A stretch of DNA of 64,000 nucleotides from Vibrio gigantis (GCF_024347515.1 NZ_AP025492.1:558001-622000), one strand, 5' to 3'. Positions 36,266 to 46,595 are shown, counted from the first letter of the stretch. Numbers and translations: made by a program. Notes: generated by a model from the sequence alone, not told the origin.

Positions 36266-38515
36266 ATGCTCAGCCAACTAAGGGAAATAGTTGAACACGT
36301 ATCAAGAGTTGAAGATGTGTCGACGGCTCTTGATATTTTGGTGAAAGAGACATGCAGTGCGATGCAGACAGAGTGCTGCACCGTGTATCTAGCGAATAAT
36401 GATATGCAGCGCCTTGAGTTGATGGCAACTCAAGGCCTGATCTTTGAAGGGAATAGTATTCACATTGGTTTTGACGAAGGCTTAGTTGGCCTTGTCAAAA
36501 GAAGTGCTGAACCTATTAACCTTGCACAGGCATCTGCTCACCCAGCTTATAAGTTTTTTCCAGAGCTTGGAGAAAACGTCTATCACTCTTTTCTCGGAAC
36601 TCCGATTATCCACCGCAAGCAAGTGCTTGGTGTATTGGTTATTCAACAGAAGACCCCTCGCTTATTCAGTGAGATGGAAGAATCTTTCCTTGTCACGCTC
36701 TCAGCACAACTTGCCGTTATTGTGGCGCACGCCCAAACTCAAGGCCATTGGCTGTTAGAGCAACAGAAACTACCTGCGACTAAAGGTATTGCAGCTTCAT
36801 CGGGTGTGGCGATTGGTGATTTGTGGTGGGACAACACTCAGCCTGAACTCACCGATGTTTATCCTGCTTCGACGCTCAATGTAGAGAGAGAGCATGAGCT
36901 GTTGGCGGTAGCGGTTGAAAATGCCCTCAATGACTTTAAGCGCATGCGAAAGCGCTTAGATAGCGAAATCAATAAAGACGCGTTGGCGATCTTTGACCTG
37001 TTTACTCACTTACTCAATGATCCTATGTTGCGTAAGGATCTGAAGAGCCAAATTCAGAAAGGCGATAAAGCCGATTGGGCATTAAGGCAGGTTGTTGAGA
37101 GCTACTCAAATCGTTTTGCTCGTATGTCCGATGTGTACCTTCGTGAGAGAGCACAAGACATCCGAGAGCTCGGACAAAGGCTGCTCTACTTCCTCCACAA
37201 CTCTGAACATGAACTCCGCACATTAGATAAGCCGATTATTCTAGTGGTTCGTGAGTTAACCGCTTCGGTATTAGCGTCTATTCCCAAAGAAAAGCTATTG
37301 GCGGTTATTTCCTTGGAGGGAGCGGCGAACTCGCACGCAGCGATTTTATCTCGAGCGCTTGGAATACCTTCAGTCATGGGGGTAAACCTCAACCTAGCTC
37401 AAGCTAATGGTAAGCGAGCGATTGTTGATGGGTATAGCGGTGAGATCTTTATTGAGCCGACTAAAAACCTGCTCAAAGAATACCGTGGGCTAATTTTAGA
37501 AGAGAGTGAGCTCTCCTCTATGGTTAATCGCGAGCTGTACCTACCGGCAAAAACACAAGATGACAAGCAGGTAGAGATTCTACTTAATGCGGGCTTGAGT
37601 GCAGACACTAACATCGCCATCAACCAAGGCGTTGATGGAGTAGGGCTGTACCGAACTGAAATCTCTTTCTTGTTGCAGCAAAGGTTTCCGTCAGAGGATG
37701 AACAATTCAAGCAGTATCGTTCTGTGCTGGCAAGCTACCCTGAGAAACAAGTGGTGATGCGTACACTCGATATCGGTGGTGATAAGGCCTTACCTTATTT
37801 TCCTATCGAAGAGGACAATCCATTTCTTGGCTGGCGTGGTATTCGCTTTACGCTCGATCATCCTGACATCTTTATTATTCAGTTACGTGCCATGTTACGT
37901 GCGAGTTGTGAAAGCCATAACTTGAGTATTTTGCTGCCGATGATCTCTGGTGCACAGGAACTGGACGATGCGCTACAACTGATTGAACAAGCGTATGACG
38001 AAGTGCATGAGCTTGATAACCGAGTACGTATGCCTCGTGTTGGTATCATGATTGAAGTGCCATCCATGCTTTACATATTGCCGCTGATTGCAGATAAGGT
38101 CGACTTCGTTTCGGTGGGTACCAACGACTTAACCCAATATTTATTAGCCGTTGATCGGAACAATTCACGAGTATCCGATGTCTATGAATCAATGCACCCT
38201 GCGGTGATCATGGCATTAAAACAAATTCATGATACTTGTAAGCAATATCAATTACCCGTGTGTATTTGTGGCGAGCTTGCCGGTGATCCGATGGGCGCGC
38301 TGCTATTGATTGGCTTGGGGTATGAGACGTTAAGTATGAATACCTCGAATGTCGCAAGAACCAAATATTTGATTCGTCAATCTAACTTGGGTGAATTACA
38401 GGATTTGGCAAATAAGGCACTTTCAAAACCGTATGGTAGTGACATCTATAGTATGATGCTGAACTATTTCGAAGAGCGTGAATTTACAGGCTTCATTCGA
38501 GCAGGTAAAAAATAG
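36266..38515 (+). CDS. ptsP: Phosphoenolpyruvate-protein phosphotransferase PtsP (EI-Ntr)
   Basis: First enzyme of the nitrogen phosphotransferase system, passing phosphate from PEP to NPr. The 749 residues comprise an N-terminal GAF domain (about 1-165), the EI N-domain with the active His in GAANSHAAILSRALGIP, and the PEP-binding barrel (RTEISFLLQQRFPSE, MIEVPSMLYI, GTNDLTQYLLAVDR, CICGELAGD). It follows rppH closely and precedes the tauE-like gene by 8 bp. Confidence 0.97.
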   Translation: MLSQLREIVEHVSRVEDVSTALDILVKETCSAMQTECCTVYLANNDMQRLELMATQGLIFEGNSIHIGFDEGLVGLVKRSAEPINLAQASAHPAYKFFPELGENVYHSFLGTPIIHRKQVLGVLVIQQKTPRLFSEMEESFLVTLSAQLAVIVAHAQTQGHWLLEQQKLPATKGIAASSGVAIGDLWWDNTQPELTDVYPASTLNVEREHELLAVAVENALNDFKRMRKRLDSEINKDALAIFDLFTHLLNDPMLRKDLKSQIQKGDKADWALRQVVESYSNRFARMSDVYLRERAQDIRELGQRLLYFLHNSEHELRTLDKPIILVVRELTASVLASIPKEKLLAVISLEGAANSHAAILSRALGIPSVMGVNLNLAQANGKRAIVDGYSGEIFIEPTKNLLKEYRGLILEESELSSMVNRELYLPAKTQDDKQVEILLNAGLSADTNIAINQGVDGVGLYRTEISFLLQQRFPSEDEQFKQYRSVLASYPEKQVVMRTLDIGGDKALPYFPIEEDNPFLGWRGIRFTLDHPDIFIIQLRAMLRASCESHNLSILLPMISGAQELDDALQLIEQAYDEVHELDNRVRMPRVGIMIEVPSMLYILPLIADKVDFVSVGTNDLTQYLLAVDRNNSRVSDVYESMHPAVIMALKQIHDTCKQYQLPVCICGELAGDPMGALLLIGLGYETLSMNTSNVARTKYLIRQSNLGELQDLANKALSKPYGSDIYSMMLNYFEEREFTGFIRAGKK

Positions 38516-38523
38516 GATTTAAC

Positions 38524-39315
38524 GTGTCATATGAACTGATAGGCTTGTTAGCAGGCCTTGGTGCTATTGTTGGTGTTTTAGCTGGTTTGCTAGGCATTGG
38601 TGGTGGTTTGCTGGTGGTTCCTGCCTTACTGTTTTTGCTTCCTAAAGCGGGTATCCCTCAAGAGTTTGCGATGCAAATGGCATTGGCTACTTCGCTATCA
38701 ACCATCATTGTTACGTCGGGATCATCTGCGATTAACCATTTAAAGTTGGGTAATGTAGAGATATTTGTCGTTAAATGGTTGATGCCAGGTGTCGTAATAG
38801 GTGGCTTCCTCGGTTCTTTTGTGGCCGATGTGATCCCAGCTCAATATCTGCCTAAAGTCTTTGGTGTGATTGTGTTGGTGTTGGCCTTGCAAATGCTGTT
38901 GTCGATTCGCTCTAAGAGTCAAAAGTCGATGCCGAGCTCAGCTAAAACTGTGTTGTGTGGTGGCGGTATTGGTTTGGTCTCAAGTTTAGCGGGCATTGGT
39001 GGTGGGTCTTTATCGGTGCCTTTCCTTAACCATCACGGTGTGGAAATGCGTAAAGCCGTAGGCTCATCTTCGGTATGCGGTTGTGTTATCGCGATTTCGG
39101 GAATGCTAGGTTTCATTTGGCATGGGTCTTCTGTCGATGATCTTCCTGCATATAGCTTAGGTTATGTTTATCTGCCGGCTTTGATAGCGATATCTTGTAC
39201 CTCAGTTTTGACCACACGAGTGGGTGCGAAACTGGCCACTCAATTACCAACCCCTGTGCTAAAGAAATTCTTTGCGGTATTTTTAATGTTTATAGCAGCC
39301 ACAATGCTGCTGTAG
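38524..39315 (+). CDS. TauE/SafE family membrane permease
   Basis: An inner-membrane protein of 263 residues with about 7-8 hydrophobic segments. The TauE/SafE repeats each carry a Gly-rich motif: GVLAGLLGIGGGLLVVPALL and SSLAGIGGGSLSVPFL. The family exports sulfite, sulfonates or other organic anions; the substrate here is unknown. The start is GTG, 8 bp after ptsP, so it is in the rppH-ptsP transcript. Confidence 0.9.
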   Translation: MSYELIGLLAGLGAIVGVLAGLLGIGGGLLVVPALLFLLPKAGIPQEFAMQMALATSLSTIIVTSGSSAINHLKLGNVEIFVVKWLMPGVVIGGFLGSFVADVIPAQYLPKVFGVIVLVLALQMLLSIRSKSQKSMPSSAKTVLCGGGIGLVSSLAGIGGGSLSVPFLNHHGVEMRKAVGSSSVCGCVIAISGMLGFIWHGSSVDDLPAYSLGYVYLPALIAISCTSVLTTRVGAKLATQLPTPVLKKFFAVFLMFIAATMLL

Positions 39316-39372
39316 TGTCTTTTCTGTTAGCCATTGAGCTAACCGTTATTCAATTTAGATAGAGAGCCAAGT

Positions 39373-40194
39373 ATGTCTCAGGGTTTTATCGAATTCCCAA
39401 ATATCGATCCTGTTCTTATTGAACTAGGACCAATCTCAGTTCGTTGGTACGGCCTAATGTACCTTGTCGGTTTTATGTTTGCTCTTTGGCTAGCAAATCG
39501 CCGAGCCGATCAGCCGGGTAGCGGTTGGACTCGTGAGCAAGTGTCTGACTTATTGTTCGCTGGCTTTCTAGGTGTGGTGCTTGGTGGTCGTATCGGCTAC
39601 GTATTGTTCTACAACTTTGACCTTTTCTTAGCAGACCCACTTTACCTATTTAAGGTATGGACTGGCGGTATGTCTTTCCACGGCGGCTTGCTTGGTGTTA
39701 TTACCGCAATGTTCTGGTATGCGAAAAAGAATGGTCGCACCTTCTTTGGCGTCGCAGACATGATTGCGCCGCTTGTACCATTTGGTTTAGGTATGGGCCG
39801 TTTAGGTAACTTCATGAACAGTGAGTTATGGGGCCGTGTTACGGATGTGCCATGGGCAATCGTATTCCCGAATGGCGGTCCTCTTCCACGTCACCCATCT
39901 CAACTTTATGAAATGGCACTTGAAGGTATTGTGCTGTTCTTCATCTTGAACTGGTTTATCAAAAAGCCGCGTCCTCTTGGTTCTGTATCAGGGTTATTCC
40001 TTGCAGGATATGGTACATTCCGCTTCTTAGTAGAATACGTACGTGAACCAGATGCACATCTAGGCTTGTTCGGCGGCTTTATCTCTATGGGACAAATCCT
40101 GTCATTGCCAATGGTTATCATCGGTGCGCTGATGATGGTTTGGGCATACAAGCGTGGTCACTACAAAGACGAATTACCACAACAAACGAAGTAA
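39373..40194 (+). CDS. lgt: Prolipoprotein diacylglyceryl transferase
   Basis: It adds diacylglycerol to the lipobox Cys of prelipoproteins in the inner membrane. The 273-residue protein has seven membrane segments and the motifs [20 protein letters not shown] (essential His) and [17 protein letters not shown]. It lies upstream of thyA as in E. coli. lspA, the next enzyme of lipoprotein maturation, is at 52.7 kb. Confidence 0.97.
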   Translation: MSQGFIEFPNIDPVLIELGPISVRWYGLMYLVGFMFALWLANRRADQPGSGWTREQVSDLLFAGFLGVVLGGRIGYVLFYNFDLFLADPLYLFKVWTGGMSFHGGLLGVITAMFWYAKKNGRTFFGVADMIAPLVPFGLGMGRLGNFMNSELWGRVTDVPWAIVFPNGGPLPRHPSQLYEMALEGIVLFFILNWFIKKPRPLGSVSGLFLAGYGTFRFLVEYVREPDAHLGLFGGFISMGQILSLPMVIIGALMMVWAYKRGHYKDELPQQTK

Positions 40195-40203
40195 GGAATT
40201 GGT

Positions 40204-41055
40204 GTGAAACAGTATTTAGATCTCTGTCAGCGTATCGTTGATAACGGTACTTGGATTGAAAATGAACGCACAGGCAAGCGCTGCCTAACCGCGATCAATG
40301 CTGACCTTGAATATGATGTTGGTAATAACCAGTTCCCACTTGTCACAACGCGTAAGAGCTTTTGGAAAGCGGCAGTTGCTGAGCTGCTTGGCTACATTCG
40401 TGGTTACGACAGCGCTGAAGATTTTCGCACACTAGGTACAAAAACTTGGGATGCAAACTCTAACTTGAACGAAGCATGGCTGAACAATCCTTACCGTAAG
40501 GGTGAAGATGACATGGGCCGTGTTTATGGCGTTCAAGGCCGAGCATGGGCAAAACCTGACGGTGGTCATATCGACCAACTGAAGAAGATTGTAGATGACC
40601 TGACGAACGGTATTGATGACCGTGGTGAGATCTTAAACTTCTACAACCCAGGCGAGTTCCATATGGGATGCTTGCGTCCGTGTATGTACAGCCACCATTT
40701 CTCTCTACTTGGTGACACTCTGTACCTAAACAGTACTCAGCGCTCTTGTGATGTACCACTAGGCTTGAACTTCAACATGGTTCAAGTGTACGTGTTCCTA
40801 GCTATTATGGCGCAAATCACGGGTAAAAAAGCGGGTGTGGCTTACCACAAGCTAGTTAACGCTCATATCTATGAAGACCAACTGGCGCCAATGCGTGATA
40901 TTCAGCTGAAGCGTGAGCCTCTAGCTGGCCCAACGTTCCACATCAACCCAGAGATTAAGTCTTTAGAAGATTTAGAGACATGGGTAACGATGGATGACTT
41001 CTGGGTTGAGGGTTACGAGTGCCACGAAGCGATTAAGTACCCATTCTCGGTTTAA
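40204..41055 (+). CDS. thyA: Thymidylate synthase
   Basis: It makes dTMP from dUMP with methylenetetrahydrofolate. The 283-residue protein has the nucleophile Cys in [13 protein letters not shown], the dUMP-binding [13 protein letters not shown] and the terminal YPFSV. It is some 19 residues longer than E. coli ThyA, and the active-site flank is a diverged form. The start is GTG, 9 bp after lgt, and a terminator follows. Confidence 0.97.
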   Translation: MKQYLDLCQRIVDNGTWIENERTGKRCLTAINADLEYDVGNNQFPLVTTRKSFWKAAVAELLGYIRGYDSAEDFRTLGTKTWDANSNLNEAWLNNPYRKGEDDMGRVYGVQGRAWAKPDGGHIDQLKKIVDDLTNGIDDRGEILNFYNPGEFHMGCLRPCMYSHHFSLLGDTLYLNSTQRSCDVPLGLNFNMVQVYVFLAIMAQITGKKAGVAYHKLVNAHIYEDQLAPMRDIQLKREPLAGPTFHINPEIKSLEDLETWVTMDDFWVEGYECHEAIKYPFSV

Positions 41056-41077
41056 TCGAATCTGTTTTGTTTGATTG

Positions 41078-41105
41078 AAAGGCTGCCACTGTGCAGCCTT
41101 TTTTA
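41078..41105 (+). terminator. thyA terminator
   Basis: AAAGGCTGC / GCAGCCTTT around a 6-base loop, then a T run. Confidence 0.88.
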
Positions 41106-41179
41106 TTTGTGATGCTTGGCTTGCTTACCATTTATAAAACCAATAATCTTGTGGGGTCTTTTCTAACTACAGAACTGCT

Positions 41180-42574
41180 ATGACTCGCTCGCATTGCTTT
41201 GTATTGCAACATGACTTCCCTATTTCATTTTACCCTGATAAGAATCAGTTGGTGATCGATTATGAGGCGATTCATCTAGAGCCATTGCAAGCTAAATTGC
41301 TGAGCTATTTCATTGAAAATAGTGGGCGAGTGGTGAGTACGCAGCAGATTGCTACCGATGTGTGGCAAAGAACTCATGTATCCGACAACTTGGTAAGACA
41401 GGTCATCAGTTTACTGCGCAGCCAGCTTCAAGATAAATCACGTCCGTATCGCATTATTCAGACGATACCTAAACAAGGTTACCTGTTTGATATTGAAGTG
41501 ACTCAGCCGAATACTGAAGCTACTCCCGTCGAAGATGGCTCACAACCTGTAACTGAAACCCTCGCGCCTTATTACAAAAAGAAGATCATTACTCTCATTG
41601 CGACCGCACTGTTAGCGGTTGGTTTCACTGCGACTTGGGCATGGACCGATGGTTTTAAGACTAATGAACAAGCAGTGATTACCGCTCGTCAGGCTGACGT
41701 TATTCCCGTTTATATCCATGACATTACCCTCGATTCTGTGAACGATTATGAGATGTCGGAAAGCGTCTATAACTATCTTTTCTACGGGGTGAACTCAGCT
41801 AAAAACCTATCAGGTTACCACTTCTCTCAGCTATCTAAACAGGGTAAGCAATCACTTGCCAACAATGGTGTCGAACTCAAAAGTTGGCTCAAGAAAAAGG
41901 ATGGGGATTATGTACTGAGAGTGCTGGTACAAAATAACAGTCAGCCCAACCAAAGCCAGAAAGTAGAAAAGCGCTTTAGCCAAGATAATTTCTTTGATGC
42001 CATTGGGGATGTCATCCTTGAGATTAAAGCGATTATTGCACCTATGGAGTCAGAGTATGGCGTAGCGAGTCATCGAGTGACCTCTATCGATAACTACGAG
42101 GATTGGAGTGTTATCTCTGAGGGGATATCGCTTTTTTACCAAGGCAAAGGTGGTCAGCCATTTGAAGACATAGCAGTTCAGTTGGATGCGATTCAACAGC
42201 AAGGGCGAGATAATTATTTGGTCAATGCTTTGCTGTCGTATTCCGAGTCTTTGGCTTATTTACAAAACAGTGAGCAAGAAGATCGCGAACGCGCTCTGCA
42301 ATTGGCAAAGCAAGCCTTTGAGATGAATCCTCGTTGTGATATTGCCAATCTGACCCTAGGGCTTGCATTGTTAATTAACCAACATGCCAATCAAGCTTTT
42401 CCTTACCTTTCTTATGCTGCTGAAAGTACGCCGAGTCCAATTAGCTTTTATCTACTCAGTGTGGCTGACAAGCTATCGGATAATCCAAAAGGCTCACAAT
42501 ACAATTATCAACGCTACACTGAAGTGAAAAAAGAGCATGACGGTCAACTCTTTGATCTTATTGAATCTTTATAA
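41180..42574 (+). CDS. ToxR/CadC-like membrane-anchored transcription regulator
   Basis: 464 residues. The N-terminal OmpR-type winged helix (about 25-108; LEPLQAKLLSYFIENSGRVV, VSDNLVRQVISLLRSQL, IPKQGYLF) is cytoplasmic. A single membrane segment (about 135-155) and a large periplasmic domain follow, with TPR-like helices near the end (ALQLAKQAFEMNPRCDIANLTLG). This one-component layout matches ToxR and CadC, which bind DNA from the membrane on an envelope signal. The signal and targets are unknown; the membrane-protein gene 217 bp downstream on the same strand is the nearest candidate. Confidence 0.88.
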   Translation: MTRSHCFVLQHDFPISFYPDKNQLVIDYEAIHLEPLQAKLLSYFIENSGRVVSTQQIATDVWQRTHVSDNLVRQVISLLRSQLQDKSRPYRIIQTIPKQGYLFDIEVTQPNTEATPVEDGSQPVTETLAPYYKKKIITLIATALLAVGFTATWAWTDGFKTNEQAVITARQADVIPVYIHDITLDSVNDYEMSESVYNYLFYGVNSAKNLSGYHFSQLSKQGKQSLANNGVELKSWLKKKDGDYVLRVLVQNNSQPNQSQKVEKRFSQDNFFDAIGDVILEIKAIIAPMESEYGVASHRVTSIDNYEDWSVISEGISLFYQGKGGQPFEDIAVQLDAIQQQGRDNYLVNALLSYSESLAYLQNSEQEDRERALQLAKQAFEMNPRCDIANLTLGLALLINQHANQAFPYLSYAAESTPSPISFYLLSVADKLSDNPKGSQYNYQRYTEVKKEHDGQLFDLIESL

Positions 42575-42791
42575 AAACCAAACCTTTTCTAAATGCCTAA
42601 ACTCTCTTTCAAGCGAAGGTGTTTCATGAGAGCTGATAGCTCCGGTATTCCCGCAAGTTTTTCTTGTGCCAACAGGCTTCTCAACATGTTTGATTATTGT
42701 TTGGAGTCAGGCTCGATTGCCTTGCATCAAGTGTAAACACGCCGAATTCCACATACTTGTCACCAAATAATTCACTATTTGGGGTACATAC

Positions 42792-43268
42792 ATGTTGAAG
42801 AAGTTTGCTTTTCAGATCATTCCAATTCAGATTTTCCTGTTCGTCTTTTGGTTCAAAAATGGCTTTATCGATAAAGTGATGGGCGTACTACTTGGCTTCA
42901 TTTCGCCGGATACCGCATATACGGGAGACACCTGGGCTGGCTGGAAAGGTTATATTGTCGGCACTTGGGACAAGAGCCAAGTTGGTCACGCTTTACTGAG
43001 TCCAACGTTCGACTTTATGTTTCCGATTCTAATTGCTTTGCAATGTGTGCCGTTTTTATTGGTTATTCGCTCGGTACTTGGTGGTGAGTTCATGGTGGGT
43101 AAAGAACGTCCGTGGTTGCTTTATGCCGCATTTTCTTCTTTGTTTGTGACTGCATGTATGGCTTTCACTCAAACCATCACTGGCGCAAGCGATGGACAGT
43201 ATCTATGGCAATTTATCGGTTTTGGCATGGTTGCCATTATGTACCTGCGTAATGAGCAAGGTAAGTAA
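42792..43268 (+). CDS. Four-segment membrane protein of unknown function
   Basis: 158 residues with hydrophobic stretches near 5-22, 75-95, 107-125 and 135-155, so an inner-membrane protein with about four spans. No catalytic motif is recognised. A potential external loop (SPDTAYTGDTWAGWKGYIVGTWDKSQVGHA) is Trp- and Gly-rich. It lies downstream of the ToxR-like regulator and may be its target; this is position only. Confidence 0.75.
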   Translation: MLKKFAFQIIPIQIFLFVFWFKNGFIDKVMGVLLGFISPDTAYTGDTWAGWKGYIVGTWDKSQVGHALLSPTFDFMFPILIALQCVPFLLVIRSVLGGEFMVGKERPWLLYAAFSSLFVTACMAFTQTITGASDGQYLWQFIGFGMVAIMYLRNEQGK

Positions 43269-43289
43269 GTGTTTCTTAGGTGCACGTAA

Positions 43290-43446
43290 ACGGGGTTCGA
43301 GATGCGAAGAGCTAAGAGTAGAAACGAGTAAATGAGATTAGGAATACGATAAACATACCTAGGTTTGAGCCGGCGATATACCAAATACGACTATCACAGT
43401 TCGTGTTTTTCGTTACTCGCTTACCCGTATCTCTAATCTGCTCTTA
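43290..43446. repeat. Imperfect long inverted repeat
   Basis: The left arm (from about 43308, AAGAGCTAAGAGTAGAAACG) and the reverse complement of the right arm (AAGAGCAGATTAGAGATACG, ending about 43445) are clearly related over about 35 bases. It resembles a dispersed intergenic repeat, but that needs a genome-wide comparison. No ORF is supported here. Confidence 0.4.
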
Positions 43447-43454
43447 AAAAAGAA

Positions 43455-43484
43455 AAAGCCCGCAACCTAGGTTGCGGGCTTTGC
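43455..43484. terminator. Terminator downstream of nptA
   Basis: AAAGCCCGCAACC / GGTTGCGGGCTTT with a 2-base centre (probably a 4-base loop); serves nptA on the minus strand and possibly the plus-strand gene. Confidence 0.88.
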
Positions 43485-43507
43485 TATAAGCGATGTTTGT
43501 TTTGCTA

Positions 43508-44653
43508 TTAAGCAGTCAGAGCTAATACGGTACCAGGCAGTACAAGGAATACCGCAACAAGGTAGCCAGCTACTACAGATTTGTTCTTCACTGCCATATC
43601 TGAAATCATGTCTGCCGCTTTAACTGGAAGTTCACGTAGGAACGGGATACCAAAGATGAATACCGTTGCCATGATGTTGAACACCAAGTGTACTAGAGCT
43701 ATTTGTAGTGCGAATACAGCGAACTCACCAGATACTGCTGTCGCTGCAAGTAGAGCCGTAATACATGTACCGATGTTCGCACCCAGAGTGAATGGGTAAA
43801 CGTCACGTACTTTAAGAACACCTGAGCCTACTAGCGGAACCATTAAGCTTGTTGTCGTTGAAGAAGACTGAACAAGGATTGTAACGATAGAACCAGAAGC
43901 GATACCGTGGATTGGACCACGACCGATTGCGTTCTTTAGAATCTCACGAGCACGGCCAACCATTAGGCTCTTCATTAGCTTACCCATTACTGTGATAGCT
44001 ACGAAGATAGTTGCGATACCAAGAACGATAAGCATGATGCCGCCAACAGTGTCGCCAAATGTTGATAGAGGCTCTTTAATCGCACTTACTACTGGTTTAG
44101 TGATTGGCTTGATGAAGTTAAGACCACCCATGCTCATATCACCTGTTGCTAGCATCGGAGATACCAACCAGTGAGAAATCTTCTCTAGAATACCAAACGC
44201 CATCTCTAGTGGTAGGAAGATAGCAACGGCTAATAGGTTAAAGAAGTCGTGGATTGTCGCACTTGCGAATGCACGTTTGAACTCTTCTTTACAACGAACG
44301 TGACCAAGGCTAACTAGCGTATTGGTTACCGTAGTACCAATGTTAGCACCCATGATCATAGGGATTGCTAGCTCAACAGGTAAACCACCTGCAACAAGGC
44401 CAACGATAATTGAAGTAACTGTACTCGATGATTGAATAAGAGCTGTTGCTACTAAACCAATCATTAAGCCTGCAACTGGGTGTGAAGCAAATTCGAAAAG
44501 AACCTTTGCTTGCTCACCTGTTGCCCATTTGAAGCCTGTACCAACCATTGAAACTGAAAGTAATAGTAGGTAAAGCATGAATGCCAAGTTAGCCCAGCGT
44601 AGCCAACGAGTAGTGCTCGAGATAGGCGCTGCTGCAGTAGTAGCTTGGTTCAT
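43508..44653 (-). CDS. nptA: Na+/phosphate cotransporter NptA
   Basis: An inner-membrane Na+-driven phosphate importer of 381 residues. Two inverted-topology PNaS repeats carry the QSSS signatures ALIQSSSTVTSIIVG and ILVQSSSTTTSLMVP, with MGANIGTTVTN and LGANIGTCITA after them. The longer frame to 44728 is rejected: GGAG lies 9 bases before ATG 44653. It is the neighbour of nhaR, as in V. cholerae. Confidence 0.95.
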   Translation of the reverse strand: MNQATTAAAPISSTTRWLRWANLAFMLYLLLLSVSMVGTGFKWATGEQAKVLFEFASHPVAGLMIGLVATALIQSSSTVTSIIVGLVAGGLPVELAIPMIMGANIGTTVTNTLVSLGHVRCKEEFKRAFASATIHDFFNLLAVAIFLPLEMAFGILEKISHWLVSPMLATGDMSMGGLNFIKPITKPVVSAIKEPLSTFGDTVGGIMLIVLGIATIFVAITVMGKLMKSLMVGRAREILKNAIGRGPIHGIASGSIVTILVQSSSTTTSLMVPLVGSGVLKVRDVYPFTLGANIGTCITALLAATAVSGEFAVFALQIALVHLVFNIMATVFIFGIPFLRELPVKAADMISDMAVKNKSVVAGYLVAVFLVLPGTVLALTA

Positions 44654-45042
44654 AATGTTTTCTCCATTGGACCGTTTAAGTCTGTGTTTGGTCTGTTTGT
44701 TTAATCTGAGCGTGATGTTAGAGAACAAATATTTCAGTAATATTACATTTTGGTTTAGGTGAGACTTTTTTGTGATGATTTGCTCTTTAAATATTAACTT
44801 TTGAAATGAGGGTTTGTTAACTGTTTGTTTTTAATCATTTTTATCTTGGTTTTTGATGGGTGATATAGATCTTAAAAGTTAGAAAAAAATTGAAAATAAT
44901 CGCTGAATTATTACATTATGAAATCAGACACTTCGAAAAAATAAGTAGTAAAGGTCTATTGGGTTAGGTTTTTCCGAGTTTATTGAGCGGAGGTGTCATA
45001 TTTGATATAAAAGGCTATCTACTCTTTTATTACGGCACATCT
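44654..45042. other. Intergenic region nptA / nhaR
   Basis: 389 bp of AT-rich sequence between divergent genes, holding both promoters. I see no clear operator; an open frame continues upstream from the nhaR start to 44983 but has no good ribosome binding site. Confidence 0.45.
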
Positions 45043-45933
45043 ATGTCGCACCTCAACTATAACCATCTGTATTACTTCTGGATGGTTTGCAAGCAAGGCT
45101 CTGTTACTAAAGCTGCAGAAGCCCTATTCCTAACACCACAAACGGTAACGGGTCAGATAAAAGCCTTAGAAGAGCGTATGGATGGCAAGTTGACCAAGCG
45201 TAATGGTCGAAGTGTTGAGCCAACGGAGCTTGGGCAACTGGTATTTAAATATGCTGATCGTATGTTTGGCTTGAGTTACGAAATGCTCGATATCGTGAAT
45301 TACAGCCAGCACTCCAATATTCTGTTTGATGTTGGCGTCGCGGATGCGCTTTCTAAAAGACTCGTCAGTAAGATACTGATGTCGACCATCCCTCCAGATA
45401 ACAGCATTCATTTACGCTGTTTTGAATCGACCCATGAAATGCTACTTGAGCAACTCTCTCAGCATAAGCTCGATATGATCTTGTCTGACTGTCCTGTGGA
45501 CTCTAGTCAAAGCCCAGGTTTATTTAGTAAAAAGTTGGGCGAGAGTGGAATGAGTTTTTTCAGTTCAGGCAAGGTTGAAGGCGTTAACTTTCCTGCAGTA
45601 TTAGAACAAAGGAAGCTTTTGATCCCAGGAAGCCGAACCTCCATGGGGCGTAAAGTACTGCAATGGTTTGATAGGCAAGGGCTTAAACCTGATGTTTTGG
45701 GTGAGTTTGATGATGCCGCATTAATGAAGGCTTTTGCGCGTTACCATGATGACGCAATATTCTTAGCACCGACGCTTTATATGTCTGAAGTAGAAGAAGA
45801 CACATCACTGCAACTATTAGGTGGTATTGAAGAGTTAAAAGAGGAGTACTACGTCATATTTGCTGAGAGGATGATCCAACATCCAGCAGTAAAAAACGTA
45901 TGTGACGCAGATTTTAGCAAATTGTTCGAATGA
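45043..45933 (+). CDS. nhaR: LysR-type sodium-responsive regulator NhaR
   Basis: NhaR activates Na+/H+ antiporter genes in response to Na+. The 296-residue LysR protein starts [15 protein letters not shown] with [29 protein letters not shown], and the effector domain keeps NhaR-specific blocks ([49 protein letters not shown]). The start is set by alignment to E. coli NhaR. No nhaA lies nearby; nptA, another Na+-coupled transporter, is the divergent neighbour. Confidence 0.95.
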   Translation: MSHLNYNHLYYFWMVCKQGSVTKAAEALFLTPQTVTGQIKALEERMDGKLTKRNGRSVEPTELGQLVFKYADRMFGLSYEMLDIVNYSQHSNILFDVGVADALSKRLVSKILMSTIPPDNSIHLRCFESTHEMLLEQLSQHKLDMILSDCPVDSSQSPGLFSKKLGESGMSFFSSGKVEGVNFPAVLEQRKLLIPGSRTSMGRKVLQWFDRQGLKPDVLGEFDDAALMKAFARYHDDAIFLAPTLYMSEVEEDTSLQLLGGIEELKEEYYVIFAERMIQHPAVKNVCDADFSKLFE

Positions 45934-45939
45934 GTTAGT

Positions 45940-45967
45940 TTGTTAATGAATTGATATCGATTATCAT
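45940..45967 (+). promoter_or_regulatory. hlyU promoter with overlapping Fur-like box
   Basis: TTGTTA (45940-45945) and TATCAT (45962-45967) with 16 bases between form a promoter. TGATATCGATTATCA (45952-45966) matches the 15-base Fur core TGATAATnATTATCA at all but two positions and overlaps the -10. Confidence 0.4.
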
Positions 45968-46033
45968 AGCTCCACCATATGCCGGAAATACTGATAGCCC
46001 GTAGTTGGCGTAAAGGTTGTAGGGAGCCAAACT

Positions 46034-46327
46034 ATGAACTTAAAAGAGATGGAGAAGAACTCAGCCCAAGCTGTGATTCTACTCAAAGCCATGGCTAACG
46101 AGCGTCGCTTACAGATTTTGTGCCTATTGCATGGTACTGAACTGTCGGTTGGGGAGTTATGTGGCAAGTTGGAACTGAGTCAGTCTGCTTTATCTCAACA
46201 TCTTGCTTGGTTGAGAAGGGATGGTTTGGTCGAAACTCGTAAAGAAGCTCAAACTGTGTATTACACATTGAGTAGTGAAGAAGTCAAAGCGATGATTAAC
46301 CTACTGCATGGAATTTACTGCAAGTAG
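46034..46327 (+). CDS. hlyU: ArsR-family virulence regulator HlyU
   Basis: HlyU activates haemolysin and toxin genes in Vibrio, in part by displacing H-NS. The 97-residue winged-helix protein has MANERRLQILCLL, the HTH LSVGELCGKLELSQSALSQHLAWLRRDGLV and VYYTLSSEEVKAMI. It lacks the metal-site Cys pair of true ArsR sensors (ELCGKL has one Cys). In V. cholerae hlyU also follows nhaR. AGGGAG lies 8 bases before the ATG. Confidence 0.93.
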   Translation: MNLKEMEKNSAQAVILLKAMANERRLQILCLLHGTELSVGELCGKLELSQSALSQHLAWLRRDGLVETRKEAQTVYYTLSSEEVKAMINLLHGIYCK

Positions 46328-46541
46328 CTTATTGCTGGTGGGAGGGGGATTTCTTATCAGCGATAGAATGACACAAGGAAGTGTTAGTATTTCACGTTGA
46401 ACGTTAATGTTTATCTACCTATCTATTCGCTTCTTTATTTATTTTCCTGATTGTTTGTTTTATCTATCGGCTTGATTGTCTATCAGTAAGCAAGGTGGCT
46501 GTTAGCACGTAAAGTAAAAGTGTTACTCAAAATTTAGATAT

Positions 46542-46569
46542 AAAAAAACCGGCCTAGGCCGGTTTTTTT
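46542..46569. terminator. rpsT terminator
   Basis: AAAAAAACCGGCC / GGCCGGTTTTTTT, an almost perfect 28-base palindrome, downstream of rpsT. Confidence 0.93.
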
Positions 46570-46595
46570 CGTTTTGCGTTGTAATCAAATTTCTA

